DNA of 64,000 bases from an uncultured Clostridia bacterium (GTDB lineage Bacteria; Bacillota; Clostridia; Christensenellales; Borkfalkiaceae), in NCBI GenBank assembly GCA_947174415.1, contig CAMWIW010000001.1, positions 1-64,000 on the forward strand, written 5' to 3'. How positions within the stretch are numbered: the stretch's first letter is position 1; every line of letters starts with the position of its first letter. A program made the translations under genes and the position numbers. The notes below the pieces were generated by a model that saw only the letters and a list, made by a program, of their open reading frames with translations, made no database searches and had not been told where the DNA came from. This document shows, piece by piece, positions 8,807 through 18,362 of the stretch.

Positions 8807-9731
8807 ACTTTCTTTGGATTTTCAGTTTTGTTTTGATGAATTTGTCAATCTTTTCGTAATGCTTTAAAACCAAATAAAATGCAAGCACGATAAACGCAAG
8901 AAGCAACGCCCAGATAAGCAAGCCCCACCACGTTGTAAAGGGAATAAGTTCAAACGAATAAGCCGTGGAAAACACGCCTATTAAACGGGTTACGGTTATC
9001 ATAATTATGAAAAACGGCCACGTCATTGACGATAACCCTGCAACAAAACAGAGAACGTCGTCGGGAAAAAGCGGTAGAAGAAACATCAGAGATAAGATTA
9101 AGTAATCTTTACCCTTTAATTTTTTAAGCCATTTATCCAAAGTTTCCTGCCCGACAATCCAACAAACCGCCTTGTAGCCTATCCACCTTCCTATTGCAAA
9201 AGCGGCAATAGAACCCGAAACAATACCTATAAAGCTATAAAAAGCGCATTTTAACGGTCCAAACATCGCCACACCCACGGCAACCGATACAGACCCCGGT
9301 ACAGGCAAAAGAACAACCTGTAAAAAGCTGAATGCAATATATATAGCGGCGGCCATTCCACCCATACCCTCTATATATTCCCTGAGTGCGTCTACACTGT
9401 TGATTTTGCCGAGCAAGTCGCTTGCGCAAAGCGCAAAAAACACAATAGAAAATATGTCAAGAAACACAAGAGTACATATAGTTAAGCGGTAAAGCGAAAC
9501 CATTTTCAGAGCGTAAAACAGAAGCCCGCCAACCATAATAAGGCCGAGAACCAAGCCCGATACAAGCAGTAAAATATTGAAATGTACGGCAATAAAATCT
9601 ACGTTTTTATATAAAAGCCCGTAGGAAATAAAGAGAAAAGCGACCGTACTTAACAGTACGACCGCCAAAATATTTATACAATGTTTTAAAACTTGCATGC
9701 GGTCCATTAATACTATTATATAGTATTTCAC
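8805..9731 (-). CDS. TVP38/TMEM64-family (VTT domain) membrane protein
   Basis: LLPVPGSVSVAVGVAMFGPLKCAFYSFIGIVSGSIAAFAIGRWIGYKAV; FPDDVLCFVAGLSSM. Confidence 0.82.
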   Translation of the reverse strand: MKYYIIVLMDRMQVLKHCINILAVVLLSTVAFLFISYGLLYKNVDFIAVHFNILLLVSGLVLGLIMVGGLLFYALKMVSLYRLTICTLVFLDIFSIVFFALCASDLLGKINSVDALREYIEGMGGMAAAIYIAFSFLQVVLLPVPGSVSVAVGVAMFGPLKCAFYSFIGIVSGSIAAFAIGRWIGYKAVCWIVGQETLDKWLKKLKGKDYLILSLMFLLPLFPDDVLCFVAGLSSMTWPFFIIMITVTRLIGVFSTAYSFELIPFTTWWGLLIWALLLAFIVLAFYLVLKHYEKIDKFIKTKLKIQRK

Positions 9732-9737
9732 GCATTT

Positions 9738-10187
9738 TTATAATTCGCTTTTGAAATTTTTAATAGCGTCGGTAGCAAGTTTATCGCAGATATTATTATA
9801 TTCGTTATCAGCGTGCCCTTTAACTTTTATGAAAGTTACGCGGTGGGTACGGGTTAAAGATAAAAGCTCACGCCATAAATCTTCGTTTAATACGGGTTTA
9901 TTGTCAGACTTTATAAAACCCGACTTTTCCCAACCGTAAACCCAGCCGTTATTAAAACCATTGACAGTGTAAGCGGAATCACTGTAAATTTCAACCTCGC
10001 AAGGTTCTTTAAGGCACTTCAACCCCTCTATAACAGCCGTAAGCTCCATTCTGTTGTTTGTCGTTGACTTTTCAGCTCCCGATATGCGCTTTTCAAACCC
10101 TTTAAACATTAATACCGCACCCCAGCCGCCGACGCCCGGATTGCCCGAGCACGCACCGTCGGTATATAAAATAACCTTTTTCATCAC
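9738..10187 (-). CDS. rnhA: Ribonuclease HI
   Basis: YTDGACSGNPGVGGWGAVL, NRMELTAVIEGL, SDSAYTVNGFNNGW, VKGHADNEYNNICDKLA. Confidence 0.95.
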   Translation of the reverse strand: MMKKVILYTDGACSGNPGVGGWGAVLMFKGFEKRISGAEKSTTNNRMELTAVIEGLKCLKEPCEVEIYSDSAYTVNGFNNGWVYGWEKSGFIKSDNKPVLNEDLWRELLSLTRTHRVTFIKVKGHADNEYNNICDKLATDAIKNFKSEL

Positions 10188-10993
10188 TTAGTCTGCTCTT
10201 TTGCACGGTTTACGCACGCTTCCACTGCCGAAGAAACTGCATCGACAAAGCCCTTTTCTTCAAGAACTTTTACGGCGTCCACAGCCGCACCGCCTTTATT
10301 GCATGCAAGCACAGTCAACTCTTCAACCGTATTTTCTTCCCTCTGCACCATTTCGGCGCTGCCGAGCACTGTCTGAACGGCAAGTATTTTTGCCTCGTTC
10401 TTAGTCAGTCCTTGTTTCATACCTGCGTCTATAAGCGCATCGATAAACATAAACGAGTAGACAGAACCGCTGCCGCTAAGTCCGTAAACAGCGTTTAGTT
10501 TACTTTCTTCCACACTTACTATAGTTCCCAACGTGCCGAAAACCGAGCTTAAAAAATCGCAATCGTCGGTTGACTTATTAAAATCAACCATATCGATACC
10601 TATCGCGCCGCTGCCGATCTCGCAAGGTAAATTAAGAACAACTCGCGCTACTTTGATTACGCCCACTCCAAGCGCATTTTTAACCGAACTCTTGGCAAGT
10701 CCTTCTATAACCGAAATAACTTTTTCGGGTCTAATGCCCTCTAATTCCTTTGAAATTGCATCAAATTTCTTAGGTTTTACCGCGAAAAGCAAATATTCAC
10801 TGTTTTCGGCAACGAATCTGTTATTCGTGGTCGTACGTACGCCCAGATAATCGAGTTTATCCAACTCTTCCTCGTTTTCGTCGCTGACGATTATCTTTTT
10901 TTCGCGGATTAAGTCGGATAAAACAACTCCTCTTAAAATGGCGTTTGAAAAGAACGAGCACCCGATAACGCCGAGTTTGAATTGCTTTTTCAT
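10184..10993 (-). CDS. proC: Pyrroline-5-carboxylate reductase
   Basis: KLGVIGCSFFSNAILRGVV; GLSGSGSVYSFMFIDALIDAGMKQGL; ATG at 10993 preceded by GGAGG. Confidence 0.9.
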   Translation of the reverse strand: MKKQFKLGVIGCSFFSNAILRGVVLSDLIREKKIIVSDENEEELDKLDYLGVRTTTNNRFVAENSEYLLFAVKPKKFDAISKELEGIRPEKVISVIEGLAKSSVKNALGVGVIKVARVVLNLPCEIGSGAIGIDMVDFNKSTDDCDFLSSVFGTLGTIVSVEESKLNAVYGLSGSGSVYSFMFIDALIDAGMKQGLTKNEAKILAVQTVLGSAEMVQREENTVEELTVLACNKGGAAVDAVKVLEEKGFVDAVSSAVEACVNRAKEQTK

Positions 10994-11014
10994 AAAAATT
11001 GCCTCCAAAAACAG

Positions 11015-11043
11015 TTGACTAAATTCAAGTGATATAATATAAT
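11015..11043 (+). promoter_or_regulatory. Sigma70/A-type promoter for tRNA-Trp
   Basis: TTGACT-17 nt-TATAAT, 12 nt before the tRNA. Confidence 0.7.
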
Positions 11044-11055
11044 TTATTTGCTTTT

Positions 11056-11130
11056 AGGGGAGTAGCTCAACGGTAGAGTCGCGGTCTCCAAAACCGTCGG
11101 TTGCATGTTCGAATCGTGTCTCCCCTGCCA
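11056..11130 (+). tRNA. tRNA-Trp (CCA anticodon), CCA end encoded
   Basis: AGGGGAG...CTCCCCT acceptor stem, GCGGT-CTCCAAA-ACCGT anticodon arm, TTCGAATC T-loop, 3' GCCA. Confidence 0.93.
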
Positions 11131-11157
11131 AATCCACCCGTACAGGGTGGATTTTTT
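11131..11157 (+). terminator. Rho-independent terminator of tRNA-Trp
   Basis: AATCCACCC-gtaca-GGGTGGATT followed by T-run. Confidence 0.8.
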
Positions 11158-11197
11158 ATTAACCGCCCCGATTGTCGGAGCGGTATTTTTTTATTTA

Positions 11198-11224
11198 ATT
11201 ATGCCACACATAGTACTTCGCAAA
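11198..11224 (+). repeat. Interspersed motif family A, copy 2 (intergenic)
   Basis: ATTATGCCACACATAGTACTTCGCAAA. Confidence 0.75.
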
Positions 11225-11233
11225 TTAACAATT

Positions 11234-12667
11234 TTAAACCTTTACATCACCTTTTTGACCTAAAATTGCCTTGTTTTGCTCTAAAATGGGCTTAACTTCG
11301 TTTTCTATAAATTCTACGGTTTGCGAAGGAGCTCTGCCTATAAACAATTTTGCATCGAGTATTTTATCGAGCTTGGAATGAACGGCTTTAAAGTCATTAT
11401 CTGCTTTTATGAGCTCTAAAAGATTATTTTCTTTGCCAAGCTCTTTTACGTTTCTTCCCGCCTGCATAGATAAAACTCTTATCTTCTCGTGAAGCTCCTG
11501 TCTGTTTCCACCTGCTTTTACACACTCCATCATAATGTTTTCGGTTGCCATGAACGGAAGCTCTGCAGCAATGTGTTTTGCAATGACTTTTTCGTAAACG
11601 ACGAGATTTTCCGAGACGTTCATATAAATATTAAGTATGCCGTCAAGCGCAAGAAATGCCTGCGCGTTTACTATTCTTCTGTTTGCAGAATCATCCAAAG
11701 TTCTTTCAAACCACTGCGTTCCAGCGGTTATCGCTCCGTTCATCGGAAGAGAAATTACAAACCTTGCAAGCGAGCCTATCCTTTCGCTACGCATAGGATT
11801 GCGCTTGTATGCCATTGCGGACGAACCGATTTGCGACTTCTCAAAAGGCTCTTCAACCTCTTTCATATTTTGCAAAATGCGGATATCGTTTGAAAATTTA
11901 TACGCTGACTGCGCAATTTGAGACAGAACGCAGAGAACGTTGTAATCGAACTTTCTCGGGTAAGTCTGACCTGTTACGCCGTAAACTTTATCAAAACCGA
12001 GTTTTGCAACGACCTTTTTTTCAAGTTCCTTAACTTTGTTTTCATCACCGCAAAACAGCTCCATAAAGCTTGCCTGAGTGCCCGTCGTACCCTTTACACC
12101 CCTTAATTTGAATGAATTTTGCAAATTTACGAGATTATTATAGTCCAACGTCAAATCTTGAAGCCAAAGCGTTGCGCGCTTTCCTACAGTCGTAAGCTGT
12201 GCGGGCTGCAAGTGCGTAAATCCGAGCGTGGGCACGTCCTTATATTTCAAAGCAAAAACCGCAAGCTTATCCATTACGTTTACAAGTTTTGCTTTAATAA
12301 TTTCAAGCGCATCCCACAGAATTATTAGCTCCGAATTGCAGTCAACGTAACAGCTCGTTGCACCAAGGTGAATAATCGGCATAGCCGAATTAGCTTGGTC
12401 GCCGAAGGCGTGTACGTGCGCCATTACGTCGTGGCGAAGCTCTCTTTCGTACTTTTCCGCAACTTCGAAGTTTATATCTTCGGCGTACTTCTTCATTTCG
12501 TCCACTTGCGATTTTGTGATGTTCAAGCCAAGTTCCATTTCACTCTCAGCAAGCGCGATCCAAAGTTTTCTCCAAAGCTTAAAGCGTTTTTCGTCAGAGA
12601 AATTTTCCGCCATAGCGCGGCTTGCATATCTCGTAATCAAGGGATTTTGATAAATTTCGTTATCCAT
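11234..12667 (-). CDS. purB: Adenylosuccinate lyase
   Basis: LGATSCYVDCNSELI, FTHLQPAQLTTVGKR, GSSAMAYKRNPMRSERI. Confidence 0.95.
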   Translation of the reverse strand: MDNEIYQNPLITRYASRAMAENFSDEKRFKLWRKLWIALAESEMELGLNITKSQVDEMKKYAEDINFEVAEKYERELRHDVMAHVHAFGDQANSAMPIIHLGATSCYVDCNSELIILWDALEIIKAKLVNVMDKLAVFALKYKDVPTLGFTHLQPAQLTTVGKRATLWLQDLTLDYNNLVNLQNSFKLRGVKGTTGTQASFMELFCGDENKVKELEKKVVAKLGFDKVYGVTGQTYPRKFDYNVLCVLSQIAQSAYKFSNDIRILQNMKEVEEPFEKSQIGSSAMAYKRNPMRSERIGSLARFVISLPMNGAITAGTQWFERTLDDSANRRIVNAQAFLALDGILNIYMNVSENLVVYEKVIAKHIAAELPFMATENIMMECVKAGGNRQELHEKIRVLSMQAGRNVKELGKENNLLELIKADNDFKAVHSKLDKILDAKLFIGRAPSQTVEFIENEVKPILEQNKAILGQKGDVKV

Positions 12668-12680
12668 AGTAACTCCTATA

Positions 12681-13202
12681 TCAGTATTTTTCGGGGGCGT
12701 GGTAGTTTACGCCGAAGGTTTCAACCGTTACTTTTTCCATAATCTGAGGCTCAAGCGGCTTATCCTGCCAATCGCACCTTACTGCCGCAATTTCGTCTAC
12801 CACTTCTATTCCTTCCGTTACTTTGCCGAACGCAGCATATTGACCGTCAAGGTGAGACGAATTCTGATGCATTATAAAGAACTGCGAACCCGCGGAATTA
12901 GGGTTCATTGCGCGCGCCATAGACAGAACGCCGCGGGAATGTTTTAAATCGTTTTGCTTAAAACCGTTTAAAGCAAACTCACCTTTAATCGAATATCCCG
13001 GCCCGCCTGTTCCAACGCCTTTCGGGTCTCCGCCTTGTATCATGAAACCAGAAATTACGCGGTGAAAAATAAGTCCGTCGTAAAAGCCGCTTTTTACAAG
13101 CGAAATAAAATTATTGACGGTATTAGGCGCTTTTTCGGGATAAAGTTCGGCTTTTATAACTCCGCCTTTTTGCATTTTTATAGTAACTACGGGATTTTGC
13201 AT
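12681..13202 (-). CDS. Peptidyl-prolyl cis-trans isomerase (cyclophilin)
   Basis: FHRVISGFMIQGGDPKGVGTGGPGY; SMARAMNPNSAGSQFFI. Confidence 0.95.
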   Translation of the reverse strand: MQNPVVTIKMQKGGVIKAELYPEKAPNTVNNFISLVKSGFYDGLIFHRVISGFMIQGGDPKGVGTGGPGYSIKGEFALNGFKQNDLKHSRGVLSMARAMNPNSAGSQFFIMHQNSSHLDGQYAAFGKVTEGIEVVDEIAAVRCDWQDKPLEPQIMEKVTVETFGVNYHAPEKY

Positions 13203-13216
13203 TCTTATTCTCCTTT

Positions 13217-13669
13217 TTATAAATCGCTGAATTTATCCACGCGCACGCCCGCTTCTTTAAAAAGAAGCATTGAAAATTCGTCGGGATAACCCTCTTTATA
13301 GACAACGCGCGAGATGCCGGAATTGATTATAATTTTTGCACAGATTACGCAAGGCTGGTGAGTACAATAGAGCGTGCACCCCTCTACGCTACACCCCACT
13401 CTTGCCGCCTGAATTATGGCATTCTGCTCGGCGTGGACGGCGTAGCAAAGTTCGTGCATAGTGCCGCTGGGGATATTTTTCAATTTGCGCATACACTCTT
13501 TTTTATCAACGCAACTCTCAATACCTTGCGGTGCGCCGTTGTAGCCTGTTGCAATTATGCGCTTGTTTTTTACGATAACCGCACCGACGTGTCGGTTCTC
13601 CTGATAGCAGCTTGACCAAGTACCGATAAGCTCGGTCAGCTCCATAAATCTTTTGTCCCATTTATCCAT
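13217..13669 (-). CDS. dCMP deaminase / cytidine-deoxycytidylate deaminase family
   Basis: HAEQNAIIQAARVG...CTHQPCVICAKIIINSGI zinc motifs. Confidence 0.92.
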   Translation of the reverse strand: MDKWDKRFMELTELIGTWSSCYQENRHVGAVIVKNKRIIATGYNGAPQGIESCVDKKECMRKLKNIPSGTMHELCYAVHAEQNAIIQAARVGCSVEGCTLYCTHQPCVICAKIIINSGISRVVYKEGYPDEFSMLLFKEAGVRVDKFSDL

Positions 13670-13717
13670 ATCACGATTTTACCATAATTTTCATTGAATT
13701 GCAATTTTTTACTTTAT

Positions 13718-13730
13718 AATGTTTAACATT
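13718..13730. promoter_or_regulatory. 13-bp palindrome overlapping the groESL -10 region
   Basis: AATGTT-T-AACATT abutting TATAAT (13715-13720). Confidence 0.35.
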
Positions 13731-13789
13731 ATTTTGTTGAGTTTATAAAATATCTGTAACTAAATTGATTAAAATCGGAGGATATTTAA

Positions 13790-14074
13790 ATGACTATCAA
13801 ACCTTTATTCGATAAAGTAGTCGTAGAAAATCTTAAAGCCGAAGAAAAGACCAAAAGCGGACTTTATCTTACCTCGGCTGCACAGGAAAAACCTGCAACT
13901 TGCCTCGTTGTTGCAGTCGGCCCAGGCGGGCTTGTTGACGGCAAGGAAGTTAAGATGCAAGTTAAGGTAGGAGATAAAGTTCTGCTTGCAAAATACAGCG
14001 GAACAGAAGTCAAAGTTGACGAAAAAGAGTACACGATTATCCGTCAGAGCGATATTCTGGCAATCGTTGAATAA
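13790..14074 (+). CDS. groES: Co-chaperonin GroES
   Basis: IKPLFDKVVVENLKAEEKTKSGLYLTSAAQEKP...VGDKVLLAKYSGTEVKVDEKEY; SD GGAGG. Confidence 0.97.
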   Translation: MTIKPLFDKVVVENLKAEEKTKSGLYLTSAAQEKPATCLVVAVGPGGLVDGKEVKMQVKVGDKVLLAKYSGTEVKVDEKEYTIIRQSDILAIVE

Positions 14075-14081
14075 GGAGTAA

Positions 14082-15716
<1,635 letters not shown>

Positions 15717-15729
15717 TAAATAAAAACTA

Positions 15730-15760
15730 AGCGCCGAGCTTATTGCTCGGCGCTTTTTAT
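15730..15760. terminator. Bidirectional terminator shared by groEL and the GNAT gene
   Basis: AGCGCCGAGC-ttatt-GCTCGGCGCT-TTTTATTTTT. Confidence 0.85.
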
Positions 15761-16255
15761 TTTTGCATACATTTTCATATCTTCGACAATGCCGTTTTTG
15801 ACAGCGTTTTTGCGGAGCGTACCCTCGCAGTCGAAACCCGCCTTTTCAAGCACCCTACAAGACGCTTCGTTGCGCGCGAACGGCTCGGCATAAATACGGA
15901 TAATATCCGAATTTTTAAATACAAAATCGCAAGTTTGCTTTATTGCTGAAGTTGCTATGCCCTTATTCCAATAATTTTCGCCGATGTAATAACCCATTTC
16001 TGCGGTTTTAGAATGGATATTTTCTTGCCTGAAAACACCAATACTTCCTACAGTTTTACCCTCATACTCAATAGCAAAAGCAAAGACCGAATTCGTATCC
16101 GCGTTAAGCATTGCATTAATATAATCGAGGGCGTCTTTCTCAGTGTAAGGAAACGGCAACCCGTCGCGCAAATTATCTAAAATTTTCTTATTATTCAGCA
16201 ATTCAGATAAACTTTTCGCATCATCTGAACGCCATTTTCTGATAATACAGTCCAT
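15740..16255 (-). CDS. GNAT N-acetyltransferase (RimJ/RimL-like)
   Basis: RKWRSDDAKSLSELLNN; GYYIGENYWNKGIATSAIKQTCDFVF; NEASCRVLEKAGFDCEGTLRKN. Confidence 0.88.
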   Translation of the reverse strand: MDCIIRKWRSDDAKSLSELLNNKKILDNLRDGLPFPYTEKDALDYINAMLNADTNSVFAFAIEYEGKTVGSIGVFRQENIHSKTAEMGYYIGENYWNKGIATSAIKQTCDFVFKNSDIIRIYAEPFARNEASCRVLEKAGFDCEGTLRKNAVKNGIVEDMKMYAKIKSAEQ

Positions 16256-16258
16256 AAT

Positions 16259-17464
16259 TTACCCTATTTTATCCAAAATCCGTTCTAAAGCATACTTACC
16301 GTGTTCATACGTTAAACCACCTTGAAAATATGCGATATAGGGCGGTTTTACAGGCCCGTCGGCTGAAAGTTCTATGCTTGCCCCTGAAACGAAAGTGCCT
16401 GCCGCCATTATAATTTTATCGTCGTAACCGGGCATATCCCACGGCTCGCAAGTAACAAAACCGTCAATTGGCGAAGCGTATTGCACTTCTCTTATAAAAT
16501 TAACCATTTTATCCGCATTGTCAAACTCAATGGCGCGTGTTATATCGTGAGGAACTTTATCAAGCGACGGATAATTTTTATATCCGAGTTCCCCCATAGC
16601 CTGACCTATCAAAAGACTTGTCTTTAACGCCTGCGCGACTGTATGCGGTGCAAGAAAAAGACCTTGGTAAAAGTTTCGGTAACTGCCTTCATAAGAACCG
16701 ACTTCAGTCCCGATTGAAGGCGCAGTAAGGCGTTTTCCAATTAAATCGATATATTCCGCCTTTCCGCATATATAACCGCCCGTAGGCGCAAGCCCGCCGC
16801 CCGCGTTTTTAATGAGCGAACCGACTATAATATCCGCCCCGACTTCGATTGGCTCGCATTTTTCTACAAATTCTCCGTAACAGTTATCTACGAAAATACA
16901 GCCTTTAAAGCCCAAAAGTCGAATAAATTTGCAAATTTCGCCTATTTCTTCACAGGAAAATGCGTCCCTAAGTTCGTATCCGCGCGAGCGCTGAACGTAC
17001 ACAACTTTTACGGTTTTATTAAATTTCTTCTTAATTTCTTCTAAGTTGAATTTGCCGTCTTTTAAATCACAGTATTCAAAATTCACGCCGAAATCTTTTA
17101 AAGAACCGTTATTTTCGCCGAAAATTACACCCCTTATAGTATCGTAAGGCATTCCGCTCACGCAAAAAAGCGTGTCATGAGGGCGAAGAAGCCCGAAAAG
17201 CGCAACCGTAAGCGCGTGCGTCCCTGAAACAAGGTGCGGCGAAACAATTCCGCTTTCCGCGCCGAACGCCTTAGCATAGAGTTTGCCGAGACAATCTCTC
17301 CCTTCGTCGTCATATCCGTATCCCGTCGTACCGTTAAAATGGCGGGTTGCGATTTTATACTCATTAAAAGCGTTTAAAACTTTTACCTGATTATAATACG
17401 CAATATCGTCTATTGATTTAAATTTGTCCTGTAACTTTTTTTCGCACTCTTCAATTAATTTCAT
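16259..17464 (-). CDS. Methionine gamma-lyase / aluminium-resistance family PLP enzyme
   Basis: HFNGTTGYGYDDEGRDCLGKLYAKAFGAESGIVSPHLVSGTHAL; SLIKNAGGGLAPTGGYICGK. Confidence 0.85.
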   Translation of the reverse strand: MKLIEECEKKLQDKFKSIDDIAYYNQVKVLNAFNEYKIATRHFNGTTGYGYDDEGRDCLGKLYAKAFGAESGIVSPHLVSGTHALTVALFGLLRPHDTLFCVSGMPYDTIRGVIFGENNGSLKDFGVNFEYCDLKDGKFNLEEIKKKFNKTVKVVYVQRSRGYELRDAFSCEEIGEICKFIRLLGFKGCIFVDNCYGEFVEKCEPIEVGADIIVGSLIKNAGGGLAPTGGYICGKAEYIDLIGKRLTAPSIGTEVGSYEGSYRNFYQGLFLAPHTVAQALKTSLLIGQAMGELGYKNYPSLDKVPHDITRAIEFDNADKMVNFIREVQYASPIDGFVTCEPWDMPGYDDKIIMAAGTFVSGASIELSADGPVKPPYIAYFQGGLTYEHGKYALERILDKIG

Positions 17465-18362
17465 TTAAAATCTCCGCCACCTTATCTGCAGTAGCCTCAT
17501 TAGGGTTAAGCCATACTAAATTAGGCATTTTTTTGAAAAAAGTTATCTGTCTTTTCGCATAATGACGCGTATTTTGCTTAATTATGTCAGACATAGTACT
17601 TCGCAAACTACCATTTTCTAAACCAAAAACAACTTCTTTATAGCCGATTGCCTGCATACATTGGCAACTTCCATTAATACCCCGAACCAAAAGACTTTGA
17701 ACTTCTTCAACAAGTCCTTTATCAAACATTTCGTCTACGCGGCGGTTAATTCTCGCGTAAAGCTCTTCCCTCGGATAATTTATTGAAACAGCAATAAAAT
17801 CGTATTTTGGAATAAGTTCGTCGTTTTGTTCGGATTTTTTCTTGCCGCTTACCTCAAAAATCTCCAAAGCGCGGATAACGCGCTTCGTATCGTTTGGATG
17901 AAGAACTGCCGACGATTCGGGATCGACTTCCCTTAACTTTTCAAAAAGCGCTTCTTTACCGTTATTATTTAAATATTCGGCATATTTTTTACGCACGTTT
18001 TCGTCCGCAGCAGTATTGCCGTAACCGAAATCAAAGAGCAAAGAATTGATATAAAATCCCGTACCGCCGCAAATTATCGGCGTTTTTCCCTCAGAGAGCA
18101 AGCTTTCAAGGATTGGCAAAGCTCTTTCGGAATAGTCCGATACGCTAAAAGTCTCGGTCGGCTCTACAATGTCAATCATATGATGTTTTACGCCGCACGT
18201 CTCCTCTTCGGTCGGCTTTGCCGTACCGACGTTTAGCCCTTTATAAATTAGCTGCGAATCGGCAGAAATTATTTCGGTATTGAGTTTTAAAGCGCAATCG
18301 ACTGCCAGACGGGTTTTACCTGAAGCCGTTGCACCGCAGATAACGAGAACTTTTTTGGGCAT
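17451..18362 (-). CDS. miaA: tRNA dimethylallyltransferase
   Basis: VICGATASGKTRLAVDCALKL, DSQLIYKGLNVGTAKPT, CMQAIGYKEV, RHYAKRQITFF. Confidence 0.95.
   Translation of the reverse strand: MPKKVLVICGATASGKTRLAVDCALKLNTEIISADSQLIYKGLNVGTAKPTEEETCGVKHHMIDIVEPTETFSVSDYSERALPILESLLSEGKTPIICGGTGFYINSLLFDFGYGNTAADENVRKKYAEYLNNNGKEALFEKLREVDPESSAVLHPNDTKRVIRALEIFEVSGKKKSEQNDELIPKYDFIAVSINYPREELYARINRRVDEMFDKGLVEEVQSLLVRGINGSCQCMQAIGYKEVVFGLENGSLRSTMSDIIKQNTRHYAKRQITFFKKMPNLVWLNPNEATADKVAEILNEIN
17581..17607 (+). repeat. Interspersed motif family A, copy 3 (inside miaA)
   Basis: ATTATGTCAGACATAGTACTTCGCAAA; core TATGTC-A-GACATA is a perfect palindrome. Confidence 0.75.

Noticed and set aside
15730-15760. 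Hairpin overlapping the GNAT gene's last codons as an unusual recoding signal
   Set aside because: Ordinary bidirectional rho-independent terminator shared by convergent genes; the stop codon simply lies in the loop.
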